The translations under genes were made by a program, and so were the position numbers. The notes under the pieces are model-generated. The model was given only the letters and a program-made list of their open reading frames with translations, had not been told where the DNA came from and searched no databases. A DNA stretch of 64,000 nt, taken from Mesorhizobium sp. 1M-11. GTDB taxonomy: Bacteria; Pseudomonadota; Alphaproteobacteria; Rhizobiales; Rhizobiaceae. Of the stretch, positions 24,565-32,942 are shown in pieces; the stretch's first letter is position 1, and every line of letters begins with the position of its first letter. The DNA is taken from the NCBI RefSeq assembly GCF_001303895.1, contig NZ_LJSD01000011.1, positions 496,001 through 560,000 of the forward strand, given 5' to 3'.

Positions 24565-25548
24565 ATGCTTTCCCGTGTTTTCGGCTTCGGCCGCCGTTCC
24601 TTTTCCTCGCTCTCCGAACAGGAAATCCTGGCGCTGGCCATCTCCTCCGAGGAGGACGATGCCCGCATCTACCGCTCCTATGCGGAGGGTCTGCAAGAGA
24701 GCTATCCGCATTCGGCCAGGATGTTCGAGGAAATGGCAGCAGAAGAAGACAAGCATCGCGGCCTGCTGATCGAACTGCACCGCAAGCGTTTTGGTGAACT
24801 CATCCCGCTCATCCGCCGCGAACATGTAAAGGACTACTACGAACGCAAGCCCGATTGGCTGGTGCGCCCCCTGGGCATCGACAAGGTCCGCCACCAGGCC
24901 GAAGAAATGGAGCGGCAGGCCCAGCTCTTCTACACCGAAGCGGCCAAGCGCACGTCCGATGCCTCCACCCGCAAACTGCTCGGCGACCTCGCCGCGGCAG
25001 AACAGAACCACGAAAACCTCGCTCACAAGCTTGAGCAGAAATATGTGCCGGGCGACGTGCGCGATGAGGAAGCCGCGACGGAGCGGCGGCAGTTCATTCT
25101 CACCTATGTGCAGCCAGGGCTGGCCGGGCTGATGGACGGCTCTGTATCGACGCTGGCGCCGATCTTCGCAGCGGCTTTTGCCACACACGACACCTGGCAG
25201 ACCTTCCTCGTCGGCCTGTCGGCCTCGATCGGCGCTGGCATCTCGATGGGTTTCACCGAGGCCGCGCATGATGACGGCAAGCTCTCGGGACGCGGTTCGC
25301 CGCTGAAGCGCGGGCTGGCCAATGGCATCATGACTTCGCTCGGCGGCCTCGGCCACGCCTTGCCTTATCTCATCACGAATTTCTGGACCGCGACTTCCGT
25401 GGCTGCAGTCGTCGTGTTCTTCGAATTGTGGGCGATCGCCTTCATCCAGAACCGCTACATGGAAACGCCTTTCCTGCGCGCAGCTTTCCAGGTGGTGCTC
25501 GGCGGTGCGCTGGTGTTCGCCGCGGGGGTGCTCATCGGAAACGCCTGA
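24565..25548 (+). CDS. mbfA: Membrane-bound ferritin MbfA (ferritin-like domain fused to VIT1-type iron transporter)
   Basis: A 327-residue protein in two parts. Residues 1 to about 165 are a ferritin/rubrerythrin-like four-helix domain with metal-ligand Glu and His residues (SSEEDDARIYRSYAEG, MFEEMAAEEDKHRG, AEEMERQAQLFYTEAAKR, AAAEQNHENL). The remainder is a CCC1/VIT1-type transporter with DGSVSTLAPIFAAAF and SIGAGISMGFTEA. In Agrobacterium and Bradyrhizobium MbfA exports iron and protects from iron and peroxide stress, under Irr repression. The perfect Irr box directly upstream supports the same role here. Confidence 0.95.
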   Translation: MLSRVFGFGRRSFSSLSEQEILALAISSEEDDARIYRSYAEGLQESYPHSARMFEEMAAEEDKHRGLLIELHRKRFGELIPLIRREHVKDYYERKPDWLVRPLGIDKVRHQAEEMERQAQLFYTEAAKRTSDASTRKLLGDLAAAEQNHENLAHKLEQKYVPGDVRDEEAATERRQFILTYVQPGLAGLMDGSVSTLAPIFAAAFATHDTWQTFLVGLSASIGAGISMGFTEAAHDDGKLSGRGSPLKRGLANGIMTSLGGLGHALPYLITNFWTATSVAAVVVFFELWAIAFIQNRYMETPFLRAAFQVVLGGALVFAAGVLIGNA

Positions 25549-25554
25549 CGATCC

Positions 25555-25611
25555 GGCACTTCCCTCTCCCGCAAGAGTGGCCTCTCCCGCAAGAGTGGAG
25601 AGAGAAGTGCC
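25555..25611 (+). terminator. Large hairpin terminator containing a tandem duplication
   Basis: GGCACTTCCCTCTCC (25555-25569) pairs with 25597-25611 with one mismatch. The region between holds two exact 18-base copies (25563-25580 and 25581-25598). It sits between convergent genes and probably ends both transcripts. The duplication may be a recent slip within the hairpin. Confidence 0.65.
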
Positions 25612-25613
25612 GA

Positions 25614-25958
25614 TCAGCCATGAGCTTTTTGGCTGTCGGCCGGCACTTCGGCGCGGTCGAACATGCCATAGTCACGCATCACATGGGCAATGCGCAGGCG
25701 GTAATCCGAAAAGATGCCGGCGCGACCGGCTTTCTGAGCCTGACGATGATCCTCGCTGTTGCGCCATTCTCGCACCGCCTCTTCGTCGCGCCAGAATGAC
25801 AGAGACAGGACGCGTGCGGGGTCGGTCAAACTCTGGAACCGCTCGATGGAGATGAAACCGTCGATGCCGTCGAGCAACGGGCGCAGATTGGCGGCAATGC
25901 CGAGATAAGCGTCGCGCTTGCCCTCGGCCGGGGTGACTTCGAAGATAACAGCGATCAT
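25614..25958 (-). CDS. ABM-domain (antibiotic biosynthesis monooxygenase-like) protein
   Basis: A 114-residue ferredoxin-like fold protein of the ABM superfamily: [19 protein letters not shown], then GFISIERFQSLTDP and SLSFWRDEEAVREWRN with the typical HRQAQKAGRAGIF helix. Members are cofactor-free monooxygenases, haem-degrading enzymes or unknown. It starts within the last four bases of the hydrolase gene upstream and is the last gene of an operon with DUF1127, NIPSNAP and hydrolase genes. Confidence 0.88.
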   Translation of the reverse strand: MIAVIFEVTPAEGKRDAYLGIAANLRPLLDGIDGFISIERFQSLTDPARVLSLSFWRDEEAVREWRNSEDHRQAQKAGRAGIFSDYRLRIAHVMRDYGMFDRAEVPADSQKAHG

Positions 25959-26881
25959 GGGTTTGTTTCTCCTGCGAGGAAGCGGCCAGCCGTTTCAAAC
26001 AACGCCACGCGGCCAGTTTCGAGGTGCATCAGGTGGGTGCCCTTCGGGAGTTTGCGATCGAGCTTGATCCGGCCTCCCAACCGGCCCATCAGCCAAGCGG
26101 CGTCCAGGTCGTCCGAAACGCGATCCCAGGCACCGCGAACTACCAGTGTCGGCGCCTGGATCCGCGCGGGATCATAGACCATCCGGCCGGCCCAGGCATC
26201 GGCGATGTCGGCCACGGGACCACCGGGCACCTGCACAGCGGGTGGCGTGCGCGCCGCATTGCCAGGATCGGTGGCAAGGTAGGCCGGCCCCCACGACGCG
26301 AGTTCCGGCTCGATCAGGACAGGCGGATGCCCCGAAGGCACGTCTTCGACAAAACGCGACAATTGATCGGCGATGGACACCAGCCGCCAGGCTGGCACAT
26401 GGGCTTCCCTATCGCCTGCGACGTCGCGCCGGGCGATCGGCCCGAACAGGACCAGGCGATCCACGTTCTCAGGCCGTGTCGCCGCATAGAGTCCCGCGAC
26501 AAGAGTACCCCACGAATGGGCAATCAACGAAACCCGCGCCCCACCCGTAGCAGCCAGGACATGCGCGACGACCCGGCTAAGCTGCCGGCGGGCCCATGGC
26601 GCACGGCCTCCTGGCTGCCCGCCAGCAGGCGAGCGCGAAAAGTAGGCCGGACGGTCGGACCCGCCATAGCCGGCAAAATCGAAGGCCCATACATCAAAAC
26701 CACGCCGGTGCAGATCGTCCATCCAGGAATGGCCGTCAAACCGGTACGCGACTGACAGTGCCGACGGGAATGTCGCACCATGGACGTAGATGACGCTTGG
26801 TCCCGACGAAGCGACGCGCCTGACCAGCAATCGAGGTTCACCGGCATGTCCGTCGAGTATGGTGGCCTCGCCCGGTGTCAC
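25955..26881 (-). CDS. Alpha/beta hydrolase (serine type) of the ArsR-linked operon
   Basis: A 308-residue alpha/beta hydrolase. HGATFP near residue 34 is the oxyanion region; Ser123 in AHSWGT is the nucleophile; GAWDRVSDD carries the likely acid, and His in [10 protein letters not shown] the base. It overlaps both neighbours by four bases (26878-26881 and 25955-25958), which indicates tight coupling to the NIPSNAP and ABM proteins. The substrate is unknown; an ester or lactone product of the two small oxygenase-like proteins is possible. Confidence 0.87.
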   Translation of the reverse strand: MTPGEATILDGHAGEPRLLVRRVASSGPSVIYVHGATFPSALSVAYRFDGHSWMDDLHRRGFDVWAFDFAGYGGSDRPAYFSRSPAGGQPGGRAPWARRQLSRVVAHVLAATGGARVSLIAHSWGTLVAGLYAATRPENVDRLVLFGPIARRDVAGDREAHVPAWRLVSIADQLSRFVEDVPSGHPPVLIEPELASWGPAYLATDPGNAARTPPAVQVPGGPVADIADAWAGRMVYDPARIQAPTLVVRGAWDRVSDDLDAAWLMGRLGGRIKLDRKLPKGTHLMHLETGRVALFETAGRFLAGETNP

Positions 26882-27210
26882 GGCTTAACCAACGCTGCAT
26901 GCGGCGCTGATGCCAGCTTCAGAAAAATCCGGTCTTCCTTGAGGATGAAGTTTTCGCGCCGGGCGAACTCGAAATTGGCCTTGCCTGCGGGATCGGCGGC
27001 AAGGCGGGCGCGGTAGGCTTCGTAGGCCGCCAGACTGTCGATGTTGTAGAGCGCATAGGCTGTCGTGGCGGAGCCTTCATGCGGTGCGAAATAGCCGATC
27101 AGGTCCGCGCCGCAGCGAGGGATCGCCTGCCCCCAGTTACGGGCATATTCCTCGAACGCCGCCTTCTTGAACGGATCGATCTCGTATCGGATGAAGCAGG
27201 TGATGGTCAT
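26878..27210 (-). CDS. NIPSNAP-family protein
   Basis: A 110-residue dimeric alpha+beta barrel protein of the NIPSNAP family: [20 protein letters not shown], then [11 protein letters not shown] and the [13 protein letters not shown] helix. AAGGAG lies upstream of the ATG at 27210. Bacterial NIPSNAPs have no settled function and belong to the same fold superfamily as ABM proteins. It overlaps the following hydrolase gene by four bases. Confidence 0.87.
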   Translation of the reverse strand: MTITCFIRYEIDPFKKAAFEEYARNWGQAIPRCGADLIGYFAPHEGSATTAYALYNIDSLAAYEAYRARLAADPAGKANFEFARRENFILKEDRIFLKLASAPHAALVKP

Positions 27211-27245
27211 GGTGATCTCCTTCGGCAGGGGCATCGACACTTCGA

Positions 27246-27512
27246 TCACGATCGAAACATCGGCTGGGAAATGGGATTAGACGCGGGATATGATCGCGGC
27301 AGCCAGAAGGACTTTGCGCATTCGCGCCGTATATCTTCGGGCGCCAGGCCAAGGTCTTCGAGTTGCCATGCGTCGAGTTCGACAAGCTCCAGCCGCTGCA
27401 GATAACGGTCATAACGGCGCATCAGCAGCGACCACAGCCCGCGTGCGACCCAGCGAAAGCGGAACCGGGCGTAGCCGACATCGGCACTGACAGGATGAGA
27501 CAGGCTGGTCAT
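27246..27512 (-). CDS. DUF1127 (YjiS-like) small protein
   Basis: An 88-residue protein ending in the DUF1127 core: [20 protein letters not shown], then [19 protein letters not shown]. In Agrobacterium and other rhizobia small DUF1127 proteins affect RNA turnover and phosphate or carbon metabolism; this one is longer, with an extra N-terminal segment. AAGGAG precedes the ATG. It is the first gene of the minus-strand operon and is divergent from the ArsR regulator. Confidence 0.88.
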   Translation of the reverse strand: MTSLSHPVSADVGYARFRFRWVARGLWSLLMRRYDRYLQRLELVELDAWQLEDLGLAPEDIRRECAKSFWLPRSYPASNPISQPMFRS

Positions 27513-27580
27513 CGTCGTCTCCTTGAACTGCTCGCAAATTAGTGCTTTTCTTGCGTCAATGCTTTGATGGAGATCGAACT

Positions 27581-28264
27581 ATGAAAGACGGACCGGATAT
27601 CGCCCGTATCGCCAGCCTGATCGGCGACCCTGCCCGCGCCAACATGCTGACGGCGTTGATGGCAGGCGCCGCGCTGACGGCGAGCGAACTGGCGCTGGAG
27701 GGTGGCGTCACCCTGCCGACGGCATCATCGCACCTGGCCAAGCTCATCGAAGGCGGGTTGCTTACCGTCACCGCCCAGGGTCGTCATCGCTATTATGGCC
27801 TGGCTGGGCCGCAGGTAGCCTCCATGCTGGAGGCCATCATGGGCGTAGCAGCCGGTGTCGGACCCAAGCGCGCCCGCCCCGGCCCGCGCGAACCGGCAAT
27901 GCGCGAAGCGCGTGTCTGCTACGACCATCTTGCCGGCGAACACGCCGTGAAGATGATGGACACGTTTCTCGCCCGCGACATCCTGGTACGCGACGGTCAG
28001 GAGATTCGGCTCGGGCCGAACGGTGCCTCGCATTTCATCGCAATCGGAATCGACATGGAGAGGCTAGGTCCCTCGCGCCGGCCGGTCTGCCGCGACTGTC
28101 TCGACTGGAGCGTGCGCCGCTCGCATCTGGCTGGGCAGCTGGGTGCTGCGATCCTCGACAAGATCCTCGCCGAGAAATGGGCGCGCCGAGAAAAAGACAG
28201 TCGCGTCGTCACCTTTTCACAGAAAGGTCGCCAGGCATTCGAGAAGGCATTCTTGGAGGTTTAG
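27581..28264 (+). CDS. ArsR-family transcriptional regulator
   Basis: A 227-residue regulator. The winged HTH is at the N-terminus (ARIASLIGDPARANMLTALM, then LPTASSHLAKLIEGGLL and a GRHRYYGL wing). The long C-terminal part contains CRDCLDWSVRRSHLAGQLGA, a Cys/His-rich region seen in ArsR proteins of the larger YczG/HTH_20 kind. GGAG lies upstream of the ATG at 27581. It is divergent from the DUF1127-NIPSNAP-hydrolase-ABM operon, with 68 bases between, so it probably represses that operon and is relieved by a small molecule. Confidence 0.9.
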   Translation: MKDGPDIARIASLIGDPARANMLTALMAGAALTASELALEGGVTLPTASSHLAKLIEGGLLTVTAQGRHRYYGLAGPQVASMLEAIMGVAAGVGPKRARPGPREPAMREARVCYDHLAGEHAVKMMDTFLARDILVRDGQEIRLGPNGASHFIAIGIDMERLGPSRRPVCRDCLDWSVRRSHLAGQLGAAILDKILAEKWARREKDSRVVTFSQKGRQAFEKAFLEV

Positions 28265-28273
28265 CCAAGTCGA

Positions 28274-28768
28274 CTATTTGCGCCGGAGCTTCCTGACGAA
28301 CTCCGTGAACGACGACGCCAGGGGCAACACGTAACCCCAGTCCCTGGAACTGGCTTCCTCCAGGGTCCAATCGTCATCCTCGGGCGCAAGTTCGTGGTCG
28401 ATGAAGCAGAGCTTCCCCTCGTTGCCCTCATCGAGCCGGAGGCAGATGGGATTTCCGCCATGGTCACTCATGATCCACAGCAGGTCGTTGTGCAGAGGCC
28501 ATGGCGGAAATCTCCGGTTGTGGACCAGCGAATAAACCGGATCCTTCTGCAGGCCGCCAACGTCCTGCACATATCCGGCCCACACCCCGTTCGGAAAATC
28601 AAACGAAACTTTTTGGAGGCATCTGCCGCCGGCACAGGCCAGCAGAAATGCGCAATAGTCGTCAGGAAGGAAGATTCCCGTCGTTTCCTCGAACCGCTGC
28701 AGGTCGCGTGGCACCGCGGGACTCTCCCCTGCCTGGTTGACGGCGTCGATAAAGCGCCAAAGCTCCAT
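28274..28768 (-). CDS. SMI1/KNR4 (SUKH) family protein
   Basis: A 164-residue SUKH-domain protein: IFLPDDYCAFLLACAGGRC near the N-terminus, then the core SDHGGNPICLRLDEGNEGKL and CFIDHELAPEDD, with FTEFVRKLRRK at the end. Bacterial SUKH proteins are commonly immunity proteins against contact-dependent or polymorphic toxins, but no toxin gene is seen beside it. The ATG at 28768 is used; a GTG six bases earlier is equally possible. It is convergent with the ArsR gene. Confidence 0.85.
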   Translation of the reverse strand: MELWRFIDAVNQAGESPAVPRDLQRFEETTGIFLPDDYCAFLLACAGGRCLQKVSFDFPNGVWAGYVQDVGGLQKDPVYSLVHNRRFPPWPLHNDLLWIMSDHGGNPICLRLDEGNEGKLCFIDHELAPEDDDWTLEEASSRDWGYVLPLASSFTEFVRKLRRK

Positions 28769-29112
28769 TCGCACGTTCCCACAGATCGCGATTCATGCCT
28801 GCAGCGTAGTGAGGAAGCAGCCCTTTCGGCAACTCCCGCAGCGAGGTGAGCATTTCCGTATTTCGCAGCCGAAAGGCCGAAACCGAACCGCGTTTTTCCG
28901 AGTCTCAAACGAAAGCTTCTGTGGCGCGAAAGTCACAGCGCCGGCAAAGGCGTCAAATGGCGCCAAAACACCGTGAATCCGCCACTTTGCGGCCATGATT
29001 CGTAGAGGTTTCGCCCGAAGATTAACATCCCGTTCACCGACTATTCACGCCTTCTCGCTAGGATGCACCCAATCGGACGGGACATCCGAAAATCGGGACA
29101 GGGAATAGACGA
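28769..29112. other. Intergenic region without a clear gene
   Basis: About 340 bases, more AT-rich toward the right end. On the minus strand a frame from 28853 shows SLRELPKGLLPHYAAG and could be a decayed or truncated gene in front of the SUKH gene, but it has no clear ribosome-binding site. The right part probably carries the promoter of the small ORF at 29113. Confidence 0.5.
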
Positions 29113-29259
29113 ATGACCATCTTCAGCCAGTTCAAAGGCTACGCCGCCGCCATCCGCGAATTCATCGCGCCAACCTATCGGCCCGAGCGCCATTACATGC
29201 GCGGTCCCGGTCCGGCTTGTGCTCGCCGCACCCACACGCTCGGCGTGAGCGCCCACTGA
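29113..29259 (+). CDS. Possible 48-residue small protein
   Basis: ATG preceded by AGGGAA eight bases upstream; the product is basic (MTIFSQFKGYAAAIREFI, then TYRPERHYMRGPGPACARR). Its stop overlaps the ATG of a second tiny frame, 29259-29363 (34 residues, also containing TTYRP), and a strong terminator follows at 29396. The arrangement looks like a short transcript with one or two tiny genes, but neither matches a family I know. It could instead be a small regulatory RNA. Confidence 0.35.
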   Translation: MTIFSQFKGYAAAIREFIAPTYRPERHYMRGPGPACARRTHTLGVSAH

Positions 29260-29395
29260 TGACACTGGAAAGCCGTCACGACAGCCGGGTCGCCCGTCCC
29301 GCTGGCGAACAACGCACGACCACCTATCGGCCGCTGCGGCCAGGGATTGCTGCATGCCCCTGAGACGCTGCAACCGAAACAACTTCCCGATCTTC

Positions 29396-29436
29396 AAACC
29401 GCCGGTGTTCTCCCACGCCGGCGGTTTTCGTTTTTC
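29396..29436 (+). terminator. Rho-independent terminator
   Basis: AAACCGCCGG (29396-29405) pairs perfectly with CCGGCGGTTT (29418-29427), followed by TTCGTTTTT. It ends the short transcript from 29113 and isolates the ECF42 operon behind it. Confidence 0.9.
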
Positions 29437-29468
29437 CAACAGGGGCTGAAAGATTTTTCGGCATCGCC

Positions 29469-29495
29469 TGTCGAAATCGGGCAAGCTCGCGCGAC
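29469..29495 (+). promoter_or_regulatory. Predicted ECF42-dependent promoter
   Basis: TGTCGA at 29469-29474, 17 bases, then CGAC at 29492-29495. This fits the motif proposed for ECF42 sigma factors (TGTCGA in the -35, CGAC-like in the -10). The DGPF gene starts about 50 bases downstream and the ECF42 gene follows it. Confidence 0.7.
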
Positions 29496-29543
29496 ATTCG
29501 TGCGGCCAGCAAGGACGCGGCCTTCGAAACTCGGGAGATTGTC

Positions 29544-29894
29544 GTGCAATATATGCTTCTGATCCATGTCGACGAAACGGCCTTCGCCAGGATGACCCCC
29601 GAAATGCAAGGGGTAATGTCGGAACCCTACATGGCCTACAATGCTGCACTCGAGAAGGCCGGAGCCATGGTGGTCGGCCAGCGGCTGCAGCCATCCAACG
29701 TCTCCACCACGGTCAAGGTCCGCGAGGGCAAGACAGAGGTGCTCGACGGCCCGTTCGCCACCACCAAGGAACAGCTCGGCGGCTTCTACCTTATCGAGGC
29801 TCCCGATCTCGACGCGGCACTTTCCTGGGCTGCGCGATGCCCTGCCGCCAGCCATGGCACAGTCGAGGTGCGCCCGATCTGGCCGACCCACTGA
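29544..29894 (+). CDS. DGPF/YCII-domain protein, ECF42 partner
   Basis: A 116-residue ferredoxin-like fold protein beginning MQYMLLIHVDE and carrying the name-giving DGPF motif in EVLDGPFATTKEQLGGFYLI. DGPF proteins are the constant neighbours and targets of ECF42 sigma factors; their biochemical role is unknown. I use the GTG at 29544, with GGGAG six bases upstream; an ATG nine bases later is the alternative. The ECF42 gene starts 18 bases after its stop. Confidence 0.92.
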   Translation: MQYMLLIHVDETAFARMTPEMQGVMSEPYMAYNAALEKAGAMVVGQRLQPSNVSTTVKVREGKTEVLDGPFATTKEQLGGFYLIEAPDLDAALSWAARCPAASHGTVEVRPIWPTH

Positions 29895-29912
29895 GCAGCA
29901 AGGCAGGGCGCG

Positions 29913-31157
29913 ATGGCCTCGGCCACGGAGACGGCCCGGGCGGCGGCTGAAGCGGCCGCCCGCCAAAGCTACGGCAAGCTCGTCGCTTTCCTCGCCGCGC
30001 GTTCGCGCGACGTTGCCGGCGCCGAGGACGCGCTCGCAGACGCCTTCGCGATGGCGCTGGCAAGATGGCCCGAAACGGGTGTCCCCCAACATCCCGAAGC
30101 CTGGCTTCTCGCGGTGGCGCGCCGCCGCGCCACCGACCAGCATCGCCGACGCCAGACACGCGAGGCGGCACTACCCCATCTCAAGCTCATCGAAGATGAA
30201 ATGGAGGAAGAGGCAATGCGCGAGAAGCTGCCGGACGATCGCCTCGGCCTGATCTTTGCCTGCGCTCATCCGGCGATCGATTCAGGCGTGCGCGCGCCGC
30301 TGATCCTGCAGACGGTGCTCGGCTTTGACGCCGCCACCATCGCGTCCGCATTTCTGATCTCACCCGCCACCATGGGGCAGCGGCTCGTACGCGCCAAAGC
30401 CCGTATCCGGGAAGCGGGTATCCCTTTCCGCATTCCTGAACTGCCGGAACTACCTGAGCGGCTGTCGGCAGTACTCGAGGCTGTCTACGCTGCCTTCGCC
30501 GAAGGCTGGACCGATCCTGCCGGGACCGAAACGCGCCGCCGCAACCTGGCGACCGAGGCAATCTGGCTTTGCCGGCTGGTGACCGAACTGATGCCGGAAG
30601 AGCCGGAAGCTCTCTCACTGCTCGCGCTGATGCTCTATGCTGAAGCGCGACGTGAAGCGCGCCGAGGCGCGCAAGGCGACTTCGTGCCACTCAGCGAGCA
30701 GGACATGACCTTATGGAATACCAAGCTGATTGAGGAAGCGGACGCGCTGCTGCAGCGCGCGGGCCGTTCCTCCAGTCTCGGCCGCTACCAGATCGAAGCG
30801 GCAATCCAGTCCGTGCATATCGCTCGCCGCCTGACCGGCAGGACCGACTGGGCGGCACTCAGACAATTCTACGATGCGCTTGCCCTGGTTGCCGGCTCGC
30901 CAGTCGTGACCATCAACCGCGCGGTTGCCGTCGGCGAGACCGATGGGCCTACCGCCGGGCTGGCCGAACTCGACACTGTCGCCGACGACCGCCGCATCGA
31001 CGACTACCAGCCTTATTGGGCAGCGCGAGCTGGGCTGCTAACCGAACTCGGCCGGTGGGATGAGGCGCGGCTGGCCTACGAAAGGGCGATCGGACTGGAG
31101 CGCGATGAAGCAGTGCGGCGGTTCCTGGCCGCAAAGAAGGCGACGCTCCTGAACTGA
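29913..31157 (+). CDS. ECF42-type RNA polymerase sigma factor with C-terminal TPR-like domain
   Basis: A 414-residue sigma factor of the SigI-like ECF42 group. Region 2 is AEDALADAFAMALARWPETG followed by HPEAWLLAVARRRATD; region 4 spans LQTVLGFDAATIASAFLISP and MGQRLVRAKARIREAGI. About 200 C-terminal helical residues form the TPR-like extension typical of the group (LSLLALMLYAEARREAR, ALVAGSPVVTINRAVAVGE). There is no anti-sigma gene; the extension is thought to control activity. With the DGPF gene and the matching promoter this is a self-contained regulon unit. Confidence 0.94.
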   Translation: MASATETARAAAEAAARQSYGKLVAFLAARSRDVAGAEDALADAFAMALARWPETGVPQHPEAWLLAVARRRATDQHRRRQTREAALPHLKLIEDEMEEEAMREKLPDDRLGLIFACAHPAIDSGVRAPLILQTVLGFDAATIASAFLISPATMGQRLVRAKARIREAGIPFRIPELPELPERLSAVLEAVYAAFAEGWTDPAGTETRRRNLATEAIWLCRLVTELMPEEPEALSLLALMLYAEARREARRGAQGDFVPLSEQDMTLWNTKLIEEADALLQRAGRSSSLGRYQIEAAIQSVHIARRLTGRTDWAALRQFYDALALVAGSPVVTINRAVAVGETDGPTAGLAELDTVADDRRIDDYQPYWAARAGLLTELGRWDEARLAYERAIGLERDEAVRRFLAAKKATLLN

Positions 31158-31169
31158 ACAAATTACCCT

Positions 31170-31805
31170 TCAGGCTGATCGGGAGGGCCACATCTCATGG
31201 CGCCCATTGAGCACGGTAAGCATCGGATCAACGCGCAGTCTGGCGCAGACCCGCTCGACATTCGGCCAGGCTCGACGCGCCTTATCCATGTCCGGATACC
31301 AGCAAACCAGCATCAGCATATAGATGTCTGCAATGGTACCGCTGTCACTCACCAGCCAATCACGGCCGGTCAGCGCACTGTCCAAAATACTGATTTCCTT
31401 ATCCATCTCGACAACCGCCGCCTGCTTGACCGCAGCGATGCCGGCAGCGTCGGTGGTCGAACGGTGTGGATAATAGTAGCGCAGATTGGCCATGTAGATG
31501 GCGGTCGCCATGAACGCCATCCAACGCAGGAAATCCGCCCTGCCCGGCTCGCCGGCAACCGGACCAAGCCCCTTTCCCGGGTGCAACTCAGCGAGCAAAA
31601 GCGAGATCGCCACCGTTTCGGGGACGGCATGACCACCCGGCAGGACCAGCACCGGCACCTGGTTCATCGGGCTGATCCTGAGAAATTCCGGGTCGGGTTG
31701 CGGCATCTTGGGCACGTCGATCTGTTCGAATGCCACGCCAGCCAGCTTGAGTGCTGCCTCGATCACGAACCCGCCCGAGCCCGGACGCGTATAAAGCTTA
31801 TACAT
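31170..31805 (-). CDS. Glutathione S-transferase family protein
   Basis: A 211-residue GST. The N-terminal thioredoxin-like domain starts MYKLYTRPGSGGFVIEAAL, with the cis-proline in MNQVPVLVLPGG and PETVAISLLLAE; the C-terminal domain is helical. The ATG at 31805 has GGGAGGA nine bases upstream. Substrate unknown. It is convergent with the ECF42 gene (12 bases between) and downstream of cysK on the same strand. Confidence 0.9.
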   Translation of the reverse strand: MYKLYTRPGSGGFVIEAALKLAGVAFEQIDVPKMPQPDPEFLRISPMNQVPVLVLPGGHAVPETVAISLLLAELHPGKGLGPVAGEPGRADFLRWMAFMATAIYMANLRYYYPHRSTTDAAGIAAVKQAAVVEMDKEISILDSALTGRDWLVSDSGTIADIYMLMLVCWYPDMDKARRAWPNVERVCARLRVDPMLTVLNGRHEMWPSRSA

Positions 31806-31915
31806 TTTTTGCTGTTCCTCCCTGGTCCGGCGTTCGGACCAGAGTGGATTTGACCTGGCCGAGGCCAGCACTCAAGCTGGCAACAGCAGGGCCAACAGGT
31901 TTTTCACAGGGGCCA

Positions 31916-31935
31916 GGGAAGGGAAATGCCTTCCC
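31916..31935 (-). terminator. Hairpin after cysK
   Basis: GGGAAGG (31916-31922) pairs perfectly with CCTTCCC (31929-31935) around six bases. There is no T run, so it may be an attenuator or a weak terminator between cysK and the GST gene. Confidence 0.4.
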
Positions 31936-31961
31936 GCCTCGCGGCCCCCGAGAGAAAAGAC

Positions 31962-32942
31962 TTACGTGCCAAGCCCTTCGAAAAGCACAGTCGAAAGGTA
32001 GCGTTCGGCAAAGGACGGAATGACAACGACAAGGTTCTTGCCCTTGTTCTCCGGCCGCGAGCCGACAATGATCGCGGCCTGCAGCGCGGCGCCAGACGAA
32101 ATACCAACCGGCACGCCTTCCAGGCGGGCAACGAGGCGGGCATTGGCGACGGCGTCCTCGTTGGAGACCTTGACGATCTCGTCATAGATGGTGGTGTCGA
32201 GGATCTTCGGCGCAAAGCCCGCGCCGAGACCCTGGATCTTGTGTGGGCCCGGCTGGCCGCCCGACAACACCGCTGATGCTTCCGGCTCAACGGCCACGAC
32301 ATGCAACGAAGGCTTGCGTTTCTTAATAACCTGGCCGACGCCGGTGATGGTGCCGCCGGTGCCGATGCCGGAGACGAAGATGTCGACTTCGCCCTTGGTG
32401 TCGTTCCAAATCTCTTCAGCGGTGGTTTCGCGATGAATCTCGGGATTGGCCGGATTCTCGAACTGCTGCGGAATGATGGCATCCGGCAGCGAAGCGGCCA
32501 GTTCGTCGGCCTTGGCGATCGCGCCCTTCATGCCCTTCGGGCCTTCGGTCAGCACAAGTTCGGCGCCGAGCAGCGCCAGCATCTTGCGACGCTCGACCGA
32601 CATGGTTTCGGGCATGGTGAGGATCAGCTTGTAACCCTTGGCGGCGGCGGCGAATGCCAGCGCGATACCGGTATTGCCGGAGGTCGGCTCGATCAACACC
32701 GTCTTGCCGGGGGTGATCTTGCCGTCACGCTCCAGCGTCTCGATCATGGCGACGCCGATGCGGTCCTTCACCGAAGCGATCGGGTTGAAAAACTCGAGCT
32801 TGGCGAGAAGATTGGCGACGATGCCCTTTTCCTTCGCGAATTTGTCCAGCCTGACCAGCGGGGTATCGCCGATCGTCTCGGTAATCGAATTGTAGATGCG
32901 GCCGCGGCCGGGAACACGTGCGGAGGTTACAGGCTTGTTCAT
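31962..32942 (-). CDS. cysK: Cysteine synthase (O-acetylserine sulfhydrylase)
   Basis: A 326-residue PLP enzyme that makes cysteine from O-acetylserine and sulfide in the cytoplasm. PLP Lys59 lies in [11 protein letters not shown], the substrate loop is [12 protein letters not shown], and the phosphate loop is [12 protein letters not shown]. Length and order match CysK A. GGGAGCG lies nine bases before the ATG. It stands alone, with a divergent-free 160-base region upstream and a hairpin behind it. SulP at 10130 could in principle supply sulfate, but the genes are far apart. Confidence 0.95.
   Translation of the reverse strand: MNKPVTSARVPGRGRIYNSITETIGDTPLVRLDKFAKEKGIVANLLAKLEFFNPIASVKDRIGVAMIETLERDGKITPGKTVLIEPTSGNTGIALAFAAAAKGYKLILTMPETMSVERRKMLALLGAELVLTEGPKGMKGAIAKADELAASLPDAIIPQQFENPANPEIHRETTAEEIWNDTKGEVDIFVSGIGTGGTITGVGQVIKKRKPSLHVVAVEPEASAVLSGGQPGPHKIQGLGAGFAPKILDTTIYDEIVKVSNEDAVANARLVARLEGVPVGISSGAALQAAIIVGSRPENKGKNLVVVIPSFAERYLSTVLFEGLGT

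Noticed and set aside
28662..28853. Minus-strand frame upstream of and overlapping the SUKH gene
   Set aside because: No ribosome-binding site and it mostly overlaps the SUKH gene in another frame; kept only as a possible remnant.
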